From: an uncultured Bryobacteraceae bacterium
Lineage (GTDB): Bacteria > Acidobacteriota > Terriglobia > Bryobacterales > Bryobacteraceae
Assembly: GCA_938027685.1 (NCBI GenBank)
Contig: CALJAM010000022.1
Coordinates: forward strand, 151,310 to 215,309
Direction of reading: 5' to 3'
Length of the DNA: 64,000 nt
In this document: positions 14,930-23,975 of the stretch, piece by piece
Layout of the letters: each line of letters opens with the position of its first letter
How positions within the stretch are numbered: the first letter of the stretch is position 1
Translations under genes and position numbers: made by a program
Notes under the pieces: generated by a model
The model's input: the letters and a program-made list of their open reading frames with translations, nothing else
Databases searched by the model: none
Told to the model about the DNA's origin: nothing

Positions 14930-16378
14930 ATGTTGCGATGGCCCGTGCCCGAAAGCTTCCGCACGCAACTGGCGGTCGTTTGCGCGGCTTCTTTGGCGGT
15001 TAGCGGGCTCTCCGGAATCCTGATCCGCGATGTGATCGCCCAGGCCGAGTCACGCTTGCTCGCGGAAGCCAGACGGCAGTGCGAAACGGCGTGCGGAGAG
15101 CTCGCCCTTCAGTACCGCGAGCGCACCGCTTGGGGGCAGGACACGTTGCAAGATCTGCCCCTCGAGGCCCAGGATCTGTCGCTGCGCGGGGTCACGCAGA
15201 CCGTCCTTCGCTCTTATGAAGGGCTGGTGGGCGGCTTTTACCGGGCCGAGGGTCATGGTGTGATCGGACTGGCTGCAGCGCCGGGAGCGAGGGCGCACCT
15301 GGGCGCACGCGAGCTCGAAATCATAGGCTCGGCGGTCAGACTGGCCGACGGGGCTCCCGCGGTTGTCACCAGTGCACAGGGAGGCGATTTGATCGTAGCG
15401 GTGGCGACGCAAGTGGAGCGGGGGCAAGCTGCCTGGGTCATCAAGCGGGTCGGGAGCGCTGCCGGTCCGACGGGATGGCCTCGCCGCTTGTGGTACGGGG
15501 CGTTGGCGTTCTCGGCCCTTCTCGGGATTGCCGCGGTCGCCGGCATTTGGCTGGCGTTACGGGCCGGCATCGCGCGCATCGCTGCGGGGCTGCGTCGCCT
15601 GGAGGAGGATTTCGACTACCGACTGCCGCCGATCGGCGGTGAGTTCGGCGAGATCGCCCGCGCGGTGAACCGCATGGCGGAGCGACGCCGATTGCTCGAG
15701 GCCGAGTTGAGGCGGCAGGATCGGCTGGCTGCGCTGGGCAAGGTCGTGGCCGGGGTTGCGCACGAGATCCGCAACCCCCTGAATTCGCTCAGGTTGACGC
15801 TGGAGCTGCTGGAGCGGCGCTGGAAAAGAGGAGCCGCCACCGGGGGTGAGATCCGCGAAGCGCTCGGCGAAATTGAGCGGCTGGACGGCATCCTGGCAAG
15901 ACTGCTCGCCTTCGGTCGGCCGGCCTCCGCCGAGCGTCGGCCGCAGGACGTGGCGGCGCTGGCAAGGCAGGCCGCCGCCATGGTTCAAGAGCAGGCGCAG
16001 CGCAAGGGGGTGACGGTGGTACCTCCGCCTGTCGGCGGCGAGCTCGTGGCCGAGGTGGACGGGGCGCAGATCGTGCAGGTCATGCTCAACCTGCTGCTGA
16101 ACGCCATCCAGGCTTCTCCCGAGGGCGGCGTGGTCGAGATCCGGGCCGAAAGGTGCGGAGAGAGGGTATGCCTGAGCGTGACCGATCACGGGCCGGGAAT
16201 CCCCGAGGAGATTCGCCCGCACATCTTCGATCCCTTTTTCACCACGAGACCCGAAGGTAGCGGATTGGGCCTAGCGGTCTCGCGCGAGATTGTCACCGCA
16301 CACGGCGGGGCGCTGGAGCTGGATCCTGGCCCGGACGGTACGACGTTTCGCGTGGTTCTGCCAGCGGGGAGACAGTAG
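14930..16378 (+). CDS. Membrane sensor histidine kinase, NtrB/AtoS type
   Basis: 482 residues. One transmembrane helix lies at about 12-33 and another at about 187-211, enclosing a periplasmic sensor region of about 150 residues. A HAMP-like linker follows (RRLEEDFDYRLPP, EIARAVNRMAERR). The H-box is VAGVAHEIRNPLNSLR, with the phospho-accepting His near 278. The ATPase domain shows the N box LNLLLNAIQAS, G1 DHGPGIPEE and F/G2 FDPFFTTRPEGSGLGLAV. It should phosphorylate the response regulator encoded three bases downstream. The signal is unknown; the adjacent secreted protein and TonB receptor hint at an envelope or nutrient cue. Confidence 0.88.
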   Translation: MLRWPVPESFRTQLAVVCAASLAVSGLSGILIRDVIAQAESRLLAEARRQCETACGELALQYRERTAWGQDTLQDLPLEAQDLSLRGVTQTVLRSYEGLVGGFYRAEGHGVIGLAAAPGARAHLGARELEIIGSAVRLADGAPAVVTSAQGGDLIVAVATQVERGQAAWVIKRVGSAAGPTGWPRRLWYGALAFSALLGIAAVAGIWLALRAGIARIAAGLRRLEEDFDYRLPPIGGEFGEIARAVNRMAERRRLLEAELRRQDRLAALGKVVAGVAHEIRNPLNSLRLTLELLERRWKRGAATGGEIREALGEIERLDGILARLLAFGRPASAERRPQDVAALARQAAAMVQEQAQRKGVTVVPPPVGGELVAEVDGAQIVQVMLNLLLNAIQASPEGGVVEIRAERCGERVCLSVTDHGPGIPEEIRPHIFDPFFTTRPEGSGLGLAVSREIVTAHGGALELDPGPDGTTFRVVLPAGRQ

Positions 16379-16380
16379 GG

Positions 16381-17748
16381 ATGAAGGGCAGGGGTCTGGT
16401 GCTGGTGGCCGAAGACGAGCCCCAGGCGCGGCGCGCCCTTTGCGCGCTGCTCGAGGAAGAGGGCTATCAGGTGTTGGCGGCCGCCGACGGGCGGGAAGCT
16501 GCCGAGCTGCTGGCTCGGGAGCCTGTGGACGCGGCGATTCTCGACATCCGCATGCCCGGGAAGGACGGTCTGTCCGTGCTGGAGGAGCTGCGCCGGCAGC
16601 CCTCGGCTCCCCCGGTTCTGATCATGACGGCCTACGGATCGAGCGAGGCGGCCATCCAAGCCATGGCTCTCGGCGCCTTCGACTACCTGGCCAAGCCCAT
16701 CAACTTCGAAGAACTCCGCATTCAGCTCGAACGGGCCATCGAGAGCCGTCGTCGCGCGGCGGAACTCGAACTCTACCGGTCCGAAGAAAGGGCCTCGCGG
16801 CAGAGCGAGATGATCGGCGACAGCGCCGCGATGCAGCGCTTGTACAAGCTGATCGGTCAGGTAGCTCCCACCGATTCCACGGTGCTCATCATCGGCGAGT
16901 CCGGCACGGGCAAGGAGCTCATCGCCGAGGCCATCCATCGGTACAGCCCGCGCGCCGCGGGACGCATGGTGAAGGTCAACTGCGCGGCCATTCCGGAGAC
17001 CCTGCTCGAGGCCGAAATGTTCGGTTACGAGCGCGGCGCGTTCACCGGCGCCCTGGAACGTCGCATCGGCAAGTTCGAATTTGCCTCCGGCGGGACGATC
17101 TTTCTCGACGAGGTGGGGGATCTGAGTCCTTCGACGCAGGCCAAGCTTCTGCGCGTGCTTCAGGACCGCGTCATCGAGCGGCTGGGATCCAACTTGAGCA
17201 TCTCGGTGGACGTGCGTGTGATTGCCGCCACCAACCGGGATCTCGGCGAGGAAGTGCGCCGCGGACGCTTCCGCGAGGATCTCTATTACCGGTTGAGCGT
17301 GGTCGTGCTCCGGGCGCCGCCGTTGCGCGAGCGCCGGGAAGACATTCCGGCGCTGGCGCAGTACCTGCTGCGGCGCACCGCGGCGCGCCTGAAACTGCCT
17401 GCGCCTGGCATATCCCCTGAGGCGCTCGAGTGGCTCAGGGCCCAACCGTGGCCGGGGAACGTGCGCGAACTCGAGCACTGCCTCGAGCGAGCACTGGTTC
17501 TGAGCCGCGGCGCCGTGCTCACGCGGCAACACCTGGAGGCGGGTGTCCCCGAGACCGTCGCTGACCCGTTCGATGCGGTGCCGCTGGAGGAGGGATTGCA
17601 CGGAGCTGTGGAGCGCCTGGAGCGCCGCCTGATCCAGCGTGCGCTGGCGGAGGCAGGAGGCAACCGCAGCCGCGCTGCCGAGCTGTTGAAGATCAACCGC
17701 CGGCTGCTATACGAGAAGATGCGGCGGTACGGCCTGCTCGGGCCCTGA
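16381..17748 (+). CDS. Sigma-54-dependent response regulator, NtrC family
   Basis: 455 residues with the full three-domain layout. The receiver (1-120) has the acidic pair ED at 11-12, phospho-acceptor D55 in [11 protein letters not shown] and K105 in LAKP. The AAA+ domain has Walker A GESGTGKE (172-179), the sigma-54 contact loop GAFTGA (219-224), Walker [12 protein letters not shown] and the sensor region ATNRDL. The C-terminus is a Fis-type helix-turn-helix ([20 protein letters not shown]). With GAFTGA intact it should activate sigma-54 promoters. It is paired with the kinase just upstream. I found no convincing -24/-12 element next to it, so its targets are probably elsewhere. Confidence 0.92.
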   Translation: MKGRGLVLVAEDEPQARRALCALLEEEGYQVLAAADGREAAELLAREPVDAAILDIRMPGKDGLSVLEELRRQPSAPPVLIMTAYGSSEAAIQAMALGAFDYLAKPINFEELRIQLERAIESRRRAAELELYRSEERASRQSEMIGDSAAMQRLYKLIGQVAPTDSTVLIIGESGTGKELIAEAIHRYSPRAAGRMVKVNCAAIPETLLEAEMFGYERGAFTGALERRIGKFEFASGGTIFLDEVGDLSPSTQAKLLRVLQDRVIERLGSNLSISVDVRVIAATNRDLGEEVRRGRFREDLYYRLSVVVLRAPPLRERREDIPALAQYLLRRTAARLKLPAPGISPEALEWLRAQPWPGNVRELEHCLERALVLSRGAVLTRQHLEAGVPETVADPFDAVPLEEGLHGAVERLERRLIQRALAEAGGNRSRAAELLKINRRLLYEKMRRYGLLGP

Positions 17749-17797
17749 GCGGACCTCTGCCCTCGGCCCTCGAATCGGGGCTTTCGACGGCCACGCT

Positions 17798-17947
17798 TCA
17801 GCGCACCGGCTCTTCGTCTTCGAAGGCGGGCGTCTGCTCCAGGTCCTCTTCTTCCAGGATCTGGCCGCAATCCAGGCAACGCAAATAGTCAACGCCGTCG
17901 CGCCGAGCGATGACCTGGGTTCGGGCGTGTCGGCAAACGGTATCCAT
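17798..17947 (-). CDS. 49-aa zinc-ribbon-like protein
   Basis: A short frame from ATG (17947-17945) to TGA encodes 49 residues: a basic N-terminal half with CRH at 5-7, then RCLDCG with C24 and C27, then an acidic tail (LEEEDLEQTP, EDEEPVR). The CxH and CxxC pairs spaced by 17 residues suggest a small zinc ribbon. A sigma-70-like promoter sits 18 bases upstream of the ATG, which supports it as a real gene. Function is unknown. The basic-to-acidic split and the metal knuckle would suit an RNA polymerase- or ribosome-associated factor, but that is speculation. Confidence 0.6.
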   Translation of the reverse strand: MDTVCRHARTQVIARRDGVDYLRCLDCGQILEEEDLEQTPAFEDEEPVR

Positions 17948-17965
17948 AGAGAACGGGTTACCCTT

Positions 17966-17993
17966 ATTCTAGACCGGCGAGCGCCCAAGTCAA
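17966..17993 (-). promoter_or_regulatory. Promoter of the 49-aa zinc-ribbon gene
   Basis: On the minus strand, TTGACT (17993-17988) and TAGAAT (17971-17966) are separated by 16 bases, both 5 of 6 matches to consensus. The -10 ends 18 bases before the ATG at 17947. Confidence 0.65.
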
Positions 17994-18024
17994 GAGCACC
18001 CCTGCGCGCCGACCACGGGGACTC

Positions 18025-19056
18025 TTAAACGGTCGGGGGAAGCGATTCGAGCACCCTCCGGGTCCAGGCGAGGCTGGCCTCCAGATCCTCGCGTTCCCGG
18101 CGTGCGGCCTCTTCCTTGCCCAACTGCGGCGGCGCTTGACGCGGCATGCCCGTTTCGGCCAGCGCCAGGAAACGTGCAAACTCCCAGGCGGCCACATTAC
18201 GGTAGGACTGCCAGAAGTTCGGATCGAGAAAGGGGAACACTCGCGGGCCGGTCACGATGACCTCCAAGGCCAGCGTCCGCCCCGGGCAGCGGCGGACGAA
18301 TTCCCGCACCCATTCGTCGAGGCGGACGTTGCCTTCCCCTGCCCGGACCCAGGCCACGGCCGCGCCCTCTTTAACGCGCCAGACCGCGCTGTCGCGGAGA
18401 TGGGCCGTGAGCACGTAGGGCGCCAGAACCTCCAGCGTCAGATGCGGATCCTCGATCGTCCAGAGCGGGTTGCCCGAGTCCAGGCAGGCCCCGACCCAGT
18501 CGCGTCCCGCCTCTTCAATCAGAGTCTTCAGTTCACGCGCCTGCATGTCGCCGGCGTGGTTTTCGATGGCGATCTTGACGCCCGCATCCAGGGCGCGGGA
18601 ACGGACGGCGCGCAAGACGCGTACCGTGTTCTCGATGTGAGCCTCGATGCCGGGGGGCACGGCGCGATCGGCCATGCTGCCGAGCACGGCGCGTACGATG
18701 GGCGAACCGAGCAGGCGCGCCGCATGGATCAGGCGTCCCAGTTGCTCCTCGGCGGACCCCTGCGAGGGGTCGAACATCTTCGAGCTGGGGCAGACGGAGC
18801 GCATGCCCACCTCGAGCTCGATGCCGAGTCTGCGGGCCTGCTCGGCCACCCGCTGCAGGTGGTCGTCCTCGAGCGAACCCAGGAAGCGCGGCTCGCTAAA
18901 GTGCACTACGCGCACGCCGAGCCGCGCGCAGTACTGCAGCGCTTCGAAGGGGTTCCATCCCTGAGAACGCAGGCTGAACAGATCGACTCCCAGGCGCACC
19001 TTTTTACCCTCCACCAGCGGTGTCGCCGCAAGGCTCAGAAAATCGCGCCGCCGCAT
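18025..19056 (-). CDS. Sugar phosphate isomerase/epimerase-like TIM-barrel protein
   Basis: 343 residues. The N-terminus MRRRDFLSLAATPL resembles a Tat signal, though its cleavage is uncertain. The body fits the xylose isomerase-like/AP endonuclease 2 TIM barrel: LGVDLFSLRSQGWNPFEALQ, IAIENHAGDMQARELKTLIEE, GACLDSGNP, VLTAHLRDSAVW and the late Glu in LALEVIVTGP. Glu, Asp, His and Glu in these strands are the usual metal ligands. It starts five bases after the uxaE stop, so the pair is probably one transcript and may act on the same sugar acid. The exact substrate is unknown. Confidence 0.75.
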   Translation of the reverse strand: MRRRDFLSLAATPLVEGKKVRLGVDLFSLRSQGWNPFEALQYCARLGVRVVHFSEPRFLGSLEDDHLQRVAEQARRLGIELEVGMRSVCPSSKMFDPSQGSAEEQLGRLIHAARLLGSPIVRAVLGSMADRAVPPGIEAHIENTVRVLRAVRSRALDAGVKIAIENHAGDMQARELKTLIEEAGRDWVGACLDSGNPLWTIEDPHLTLEVLAPYVLTAHLRDSAVWRVKEGAAVAWVRAGEGNVRLDEWVREFVRRCPGRTLALEVIVTGPRVFPFLDPNFWQSYRNVAAWEFARFLALAETGMPRQAPPQLGKEEAARREREDLEASLAWTRRVLESLPPTV

Positions 19057-19061
19057 GAGCG

Positions 19062-20969
19062 TCAGCCTCGCAACTGCTCCGCCAGCCAGACGATGTAGCG
19101 CGTGTTGCGTTGCCGCACCTCGCGCACCAGCTCCGGCGGCAGCTCGTCGAGCTTTTCTTTGAAGAAGCGGCGGTCGCCGTCGGGCGATTCCACGTCGCGG
19201 CTGCCCACCACGTTGCCGAGCCAGAAAACGAGGAAGAGGTTGCCGTCCACGCGGCCGCGTGAGGAATCCCCCAGGGAGTCGCCGCGTCCGAGTTCGCGGT
19301 AATAAGCGGCCAGGGCGCTTTCCTCGCCGAAGGCGCCCTTTTCCGCGAAGGCTTCGGCGCGCCGCACCATCCGTTCATACAGTTTTCGCCAGTAGGAGCC
19401 CGGCGGCTGCTCGCGGAGCACGTCGAAAAGCTGTAGCTGCAGCTCGCCCGAGATCTTGTAGTTGACGCGGCCGCCGGTGGCGCGGCCGATCTGGCGCAAC
19501 ACCTCCGCCTGCTTGCCGCTGCCCGAGTGAATGCTGAGGGTGGCGTTGAAATGGCGCGCCACCGCTGCCAGCTCAGCCACGCGCGCGCCCAGCTCATCCA
19601 GAGGCCGCCCGCCGAACTGTCCTTCCACCCGCGGCACCAGCTCGGGCCACATCTTTTTTTTCACGTAATCGCGCAGCCCCAGGCCCGTCTCCGGCGAGGT
19701 TTCCATGGCGCTGGGATAGGCCTGTCGCTTTTTGAAGCCGAGGTTGGGCGGGACCAGTTGCGCCGGGCGGCCGCGTGCCTTGAGCCAGTGCATGTAGAAC
19801 AGCAGCTCTTCGGGGGTGGTGAGCGTTTCGGCCTCGTCCAGCGAGGGTTCAAAATCGAAGGCGCGGGAGCCCGGCGCCGCGGCCTTGACCTCTTTGATCC
19901 AGTCGTAAAGCTCCTCGTTGAGTTTAAGGCTGGGGCCGAATTTCACGGCCAGCCGGCGGATTTCCGCCTCGTTCAGCCGGTAGGTGCGATCGCCGGCCTG
20001 GAAGGGCCGCGAGAACTCGGCCAGAATCCAGCGCTGCTCGTCGGGCGAAAACAACTGCTCGAAGCGTTGGTTGACGACCGAATCGCTCCAGGCCTCCGGG
20101 TGCCGGGGGTCGGCGCGCAGCTCGATGAGCCGAGAGGTGTCGGTAGTGAACTTCGTGAAGCCGGCGGCCTGGCGGATGGCTTCCTTGCCTGCCTCGACCG
20201 AGCGGCGGATGTCGTCGTCGGTCGCGCCGGTGATGATGATGTGATCGGCTTCGGCGGTGTAACCTTCACGCCAGCCCGCGCGGATGGCCGCCCAGAGCCC
20301 GGCGTGATAGAGGTGGCGGATGCTGACGCGCGTGTGCCCCGCCGCCGTGGGATCTTCGCCGTCACGCACAGCCAGCGCTTCCTCGGTGGTCATCTCGCGC
20401 GTAGCCGAAAGCTGGGGCGTGGAGGCCAGGTTCAGTCCCGTGTTCTTGAGGATCGTGCGATAGGCCTCAAAGATGGCGGGCAAGCAGATTTCGGGATGCC
20501 GGTTGCCGGCTGCGACGGCGGGGCGCGTACCTTGCGGTCTGGGCAGGAAGGCGTCGTCCACCTGTTCGGCGAAGGTGCGCAAGGCCTCGTAGTCGCGGGT
20601 GGAAAACGGGATGGCGGTGACCACGATTTCGAGGCCGGAGGCCGCACGCCGGCGCACGATGAGCTGCGAGTTGGGGAACAGTCCGCTGGCGGGCGCACTC
20701 GCGGGGGCCAACCTCAGCAGCAGCGGCCGCGGCGCCCCGCCGGCGAGGCCGTCGACCGCAAGGTAGTAGGCGGCGCGGTGGATGGGGTCGCGAGCCAGCG
20801 ATCCGGGGAAAATTTCGACGCTTTTCAAGTTCAGTGGGCTCAGACGCGCGACGAAGCGGTTTCGCAGCTCGTCGGTGAGCTCGCGTGCTTCGCAATGCTC
20901 GAGCACCAGCTCGGCCAGAGCGGCCGCCTCGCGCGCATCGATGGGCAGGGGCATCGGGATGGCGCTCAC
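19062..20969 (-). CDS. uxaE: Tagaturonate/fructuronate epimerase family protein
   Basis: 635 residues. Several blocks match the UxaE family as I know it: GWREGYTAEADHIIITG, FTKFTTDTS, FDFEPSLDEAETLTTPEELLF and the signature LSIHSGSGKQ, which corresponds to HSGSDKFS in the Thermotoga enzyme. Known members interconvert D-tagaturonate and D-fructuronate in galacturonate breakdown. This protein is longer than the roughly 480-residue Thermotoga enzyme, with an N-terminal extension of about 150 residues. The start is GTG with GGAGGT five bases upstream. It sits between galU and a TIM-barrel epimerase. A related epimerisation on another sugar acid is possible. Confidence 0.72.
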   Translation of the reverse strand: MSAIPMPLPIDAREAAALAELVLEHCEARELTDELRNRFVARLSPLNLKSVEIFPGSLARDPIHRAAYYLAVDGLAGGAPRPLLLRLAPASAPASGLFPNSQLIVRRRAASGLEIVVTAIPFSTRDYEALRTFAEQVDDAFLPRPQGTRPAVAAGNRHPEICLPAIFEAYRTILKNTGLNLASTPQLSATREMTTEEALAVRDGEDPTAAGHTRVSIRHLYHAGLWAAIRAGWREGYTAEADHIIITGATDDDIRRSVEAGKEAIRQAAGFTKFTTDTSRLIELRADPRHPEAWSDSVVNQRFEQLFSPDEQRWILAEFSRPFQAGDRTYRLNEAEIRRLAVKFGPSLKLNEELYDWIKEVKAAAPGSRAFDFEPSLDEAETLTTPEELLFYMHWLKARGRPAQLVPPNLGFKKRQAYPSAMETSPETGLGLRDYVKKKMWPELVPRVEGQFGGRPLDELGARVAELAAVARHFNATLSIHSGSGKQAEVLRQIGRATGGRVNYKISGELQLQLFDVLREQPPGSYWRKLYERMVRRAEAFAEKGAFGEESALAAYYRELGRGDSLGDSSRGRVDGNLFLVFWLGNVVGSRDVESPDGDRRFFKEKLDELPPELVREVRQRNTRYIVWLAEQLRG

Positions 20970-20982
20970 TGGGGACCTCCGT

Positions 20983-21867
20983 TCACAGTCTCAGATTCTT
21001 CAGATATGCGCGGAAAGCGGCGCCCAAATCCTCGCGGCGCAGCGCGAACTCGACGGTGGCGATGAGGAAGCCGAGCTTGTCGCCGGCGTCGTACCGGGTG
21101 CCGTGGAAGCGGTATCCGTAGAGTGGTCTCTCCTCCAGCAGGCACTTCAGCCCGTCTGTGAGCTGGATCTCTCCCAGGGCGCCGGGGCCGGCCCGCTCGA
21201 TGGCGGGGAAGATCTCCGGGGTCAGCACGTAGCGCCCGATGATGGCCAGATTGGACGGAGCCTCCTCGCGACGGGGCTTTTCGACCAGGTCGAGGATGCG
21301 GTAGAGACGGTCGCGCGTGCCGTTGTACTCGACGGCCTCGGCCGCCACGATGCCGTAGCTGGGGACGCTTTCCGGTGGCACTTCCATGAGCGCCAGCACG
21401 GGCGCCTGAAACCGCTCCCAGACGTCCAGCAACTGCCGCAGCGCGGGCGGGTTCGCGTCAATCACGTCGTCGGAGAGCACGACGGCGAAAGGTTCCTCGC
21501 CCACGATCTGCCGCGCCCGGAGGACCGCGTGGCCCAGGCCCAGTGCTTCCCGCTGCCGCACATACGCCACGTCGATCATGTCGGAGATCTGGCGCACGGC
21601 GGACAGCAGATCATGCCGGTTACGCGACTCGAGCAAGTGTTCCAGCTCGAAGCTGACGTCGAAGTGATCTTCGATCGCCGTCTTGCCGCGACCGGTAACG
21701 ATGACGATCTGGCGGATGCCGGAGCGGACCGCCTCCTCGACCCCGTACTGGATCAGAGGCTTGTCCACCAGGGGAAGCATTTCCTTGGGCTGCGCTTTCG
21801 TGGCGGGCAGGAAGCGCGTGCCCAGACCTGCGGCCGGGAAAACGGCTTTGCGGACTCTGAGGCCCAT
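20983..21867 (-). CDS. galU: UTP-glucose-1-phosphate uridylyltransferase
   Basis: 294 residues. It makes UDP-glucose for envelope and exopolysaccharide sugars. The nucleotidyltransferase signature AAGLGTRFLPATKAQPKEML is followed by DKPLIQYGVEEA, VYVRQ-like and GLGHAVLRAR segments, VLSDDVI, IVEKP-type LDLVEKP and GEIQLTDGL. The ATG at 21867 is preferred because AAGGAG lies 11 bases upstream and family members begin just there (LRVRKAVFPAAG). A GTG at 21888 is the alternative. The downstream uxaE starts 13 bases after the stop. Confidence 0.92.
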   Translation of the reverse strand: MGLRVRKAVFPAAGLGTRFLPATKAQPKEMLPLVDKPLIQYGVEEAVRSGIRQIVIVTGRGKTAIEDHFDVSFELEHLLESRNRHDLLSAVRQISDMIDVAYVRQREALGLGHAVLRARQIVGEEPFAVVLSDDVIDANPPALRQLLDVWERFQAPVLALMEVPPESVPSYGIVAAEAVEYNGTRDRLYRILDLVEKPRREEAPSNLAIIGRYVLTPEIFPAIERAGPGALGEIQLTDGLKCLLEERPLYGYRFHGTRYDAGDKLGFLIATVEFALRREDLGAAFRAYLKNLRL

Positions 21868-21950
21868 GACGATCGGCGGCTCCTTCACGGCGCGATGGGC
21901 GGAGGCCGGCAGGCTCTCGACCCGAACTATGATTATAGGTTGATCCCCCT

Positions 21951-22853
21951 ATGGGCGCACCGCTTTGCCGTCTTCTGCGCAAGCTCAGGCTGACACTGGA
22001 GATGATCAAGTTCGAACATTCGGTTTTCGCGCTGCCGTTCGCGCTGACCGCAGCGCTGCTGGCCGTGCGCGAAACGGGCCTGAGCGCGCAGGCGGCCCTG
22101 GCGAAGCTGGGGTGGATCATCGTTGCCATGGTGGGCGCGCGCTCGGCGGCGATGACCTTCAATCGCCTGACGGACGCCGAACTGGATGCGCGCAACCCGC
22201 GCACGGCGGCGCGTCACCTACCGGCCGGTCTGCTTTCCCGGCGTTTCGCGTGGGGGTTCCTGGCCGTTTCCGTGGTCGCATTCTTCCTTGCAGCCCGAGC
22301 CCTAAACGCGTTGTGCCTTAAACTGGCGCCCCTGGCGCTCGTCCTGCTGCTCGCTTACTCGTACACGAAGCGCTTCACCGCGCTGTCGCATTTCGTGTTG
22401 GGGCTATGCCTGGGCGCGGCGCCGGCCGCCGCCTGGATCGCGATCGAAGGGACGCTGGACGCCCGTATCCTTTGGCTGACGGCGGCGGTCACGCTGTGGA
22501 CCGCAGGCTTCGATATCCTTTACGCCTGCCAGGACTACGAATTCGACTTGCGCGAGGGCTTGCACAGCTTACCTGCGCGCCTTGGCATTGCGCGGGCGCT
22601 GCGCGTGGCGCGTTGGCTGCACGCGGCGGTCCCGATCTGTCTGCTCGCCCTGGCCTCCGGCTTTCGGCTAGGCGTTTTGAGCCTGGCGGGCGTGGCAGCG
22701 ATCGCAGGGCTGCTGGTCTACGAGCACCATTTGGTGAAGCCGCACGATCTTTCGCGCGTGAACGCGGCCTTCTTCAACGTGAACGGCTACGTCAGCGTGT
22801 TATTCTTTCTGTTTTGGGGGGCTGAGATCCTCCGTCTGGGCGTCCGAGGCTGA
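21951..22853 (+). CDS. mqnP: UbiA-family polyprenyltransferase, menaquinone (futalosine) type
   Basis: 300 residues, mostly membrane helices (about eight). The two aspartate-rich motifs of the UbiA family are present: NRLTDAELDARNPRTAAR near 70-87 and the second in DILYACQDYEFDLREGLHSLPARLG near 185-210. Family members attach a polyprenyl chain to an aromatic acid. The aminofutalosine synthase gene starts three bases after its stop, so a role in the futalosine menaquinone pathway is much more likely than in ubiquinone synthesis. It is divergent from galU. TATGAT and TATAGG hexamers lie 11-18 bases before the ATG, with no clear ribosome-binding site. Confidence 0.85.
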   Translation: MGAPLCRLLRKLRLTLEMIKFEHSVFALPFALTAALLAVRETGLSAQAALAKLGWIIVAMVGARSAAMTFNRLTDAELDARNPRTAARHLPAGLLSRRFAWGFLAVSVVAFFLAARALNALCLKLAPLALVLLLAYSYTKRFTALSHFVLGLCLGAAPAAAWIAIEGTLDARILWLTAAVTLWTAGFDILYACQDYEFDLREGLHSLPARLGIARALRVARWLHAAVPICLLALASGFRLGVLSLAGVAAIAGLLVYEHHLVKPHDLSRVNAAFFNVNGYVSVLFFLFWGAEILRLGVRG

Positions 22854-22856
22854 CGC

Positions 22857-23975
22857 ATGCCGGTTTTCATCCACGACGACGCGCTCCTGCCGGTGTTTCG
22901 CAAGCTCGAGCATGGCGAGCGGCTGAGTCGCGAGGACGGCCTCGTGCTGTACCGAACCCACGACCTGCTCGCGCTGGGCTACATGGCCAATCGCGTGCGC
23001 GAGCGCCTGCACGGCAACGTCGCATACTTCAACGTGAACCGGCACATCAACCCGACCAACGTCTGCGTGGCCAGTTGCCGGCTCTGCGCCTTTGGACGCA
23101 AGTCCCGCGATCCGCGGGCCTACACGATGTCGCTCGAGCAGGTCTGGGAAGCGGCTGCGCAGGGCTGGAGCGAATCGGTCACTGAGTTCCACATCGTCGG
23201 CGGCCTGCACCCCGAGCTCACGCTGGACTGGTACTGCGACATGCTGCGCGGTCTCAAGCAGCGGTTCCCCCAGGTGCACCTGAAGGCGTTGACTATGGTC
23301 GAGATCGCGTGGCTGGCGCGCCGCAGCCGGCTGACCGTGGAGGAGACGTTACGGCGTCTGGTCGAGGCGGGCGTGGATTCGCTTCCGGGCGGAGGAGCCG
23401 AGATCTTCTCCGAGCGCGTGCGGCGCATCATTTGCGATCACAAGATCTCGGGCGAGGAGTGGCTGGAGGTGGCGCGCACGGCGCACCGCATGGGGCTGCG
23501 CTCGAACTGCACCATGCTTTACGGCCACATCGAGACGGACGAGGAGCGCGTGGATCACTTGCTGCGGCTGCGCGCCTTGCAGGATGAGACGGGCGGCTTC
23601 GCGGCCTTCGTGCCGCTGGCGTTTCACCCGGCCAACACGTCGCTGCGCGTGCTGGCGCCGCCGACGGGTTTCGACGATCTGAAAGCGATCGCCGTGGCGC
23701 GGCTGCTGCTGGATAACATCCCGCACGTCAAGGCGTATTGGGTGATGATGACGCCGCGGGTGGCGCAGATCGCTCTGCGCTTCGGGGCCGACGATATTGA
23801 CGGGACGGTTGTGGAAGAGAAGATCTACCACGATGCGGGAGCCACGACGGCGCAGGCCCTGCGGCGAGAGGAGCTGGTTGCGCTGATCCGGGAAGCCGGC
23901 CGCGAACCGGTAGAGCGCGACACGCTATACCGCCCGGTATCGCGACCCGAGGCGACCATGACCGTGCTGGTGTGA
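22857..23975 (+). CDS. mqnE: Aminofutalosine synthase
   Basis: 372 residues. This radical SAM enzyme joins the enolpyruvyl side chain to SAM to make 6-amino-6-deoxyfutalosine in menaquinone synthesis. The cluster motif is CVASCRLC (C70, C74, C77), preceded by the typical NRHINPTNVC. Further family stretches are EFHIVGGLHPEL, DSLPGGGAEIFSERVR and FIPLAFHP-like FVPLAFHPANT. Its length is normal. MqnC, also a radical SAM enzyme of this pathway, has a different downstream signature; MqnE is the better fit. It follows the prenyltransferase gene by three bases. Confidence 0.9.
   Translation: MPVFIHDDALLPVFRKLEHGERLSREDGLVLYRTHDLLALGYMANRVRERLHGNVAYFNVNRHINPTNVCVASCRLCAFGRKSRDPRAYTMSLEQVWEAAAQGWSESVTEFHIVGGLHPELTLDWYCDMLRGLKQRFPQVHLKALTMVEIAWLARRSRLTVEETLRRLVEAGVDSLPGGGAEIFSERVRRIICDHKISGEEWLEVARTAHRMGLRSNCTMLYGHIETDEERVDHLLRLRALQDETGGFAAFVPLAFHPANTSLRVLAPPTGFDDLKAIAVARLLLDNIPHVKAYWVMMTPRVAQIALRFGADDIDGTVVEEKIYHDAGATTAQALRREELVALIREAGREPVERDTLYRPVSRPEATMTVLV

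Noticed and set aside
16186..17601. Minus-strand frame across the NtrC-type gene
   Set aside because: The plus-strand protein has intact Walker A, GAFTGA and HTH motifs, so the opposite frame is a shadow.
19527..21065. Plus-strand frame opposite uxaE and the galU end
   Set aside because: Arg/Gly-rich shadow of real minus-strand genes with family signatures.
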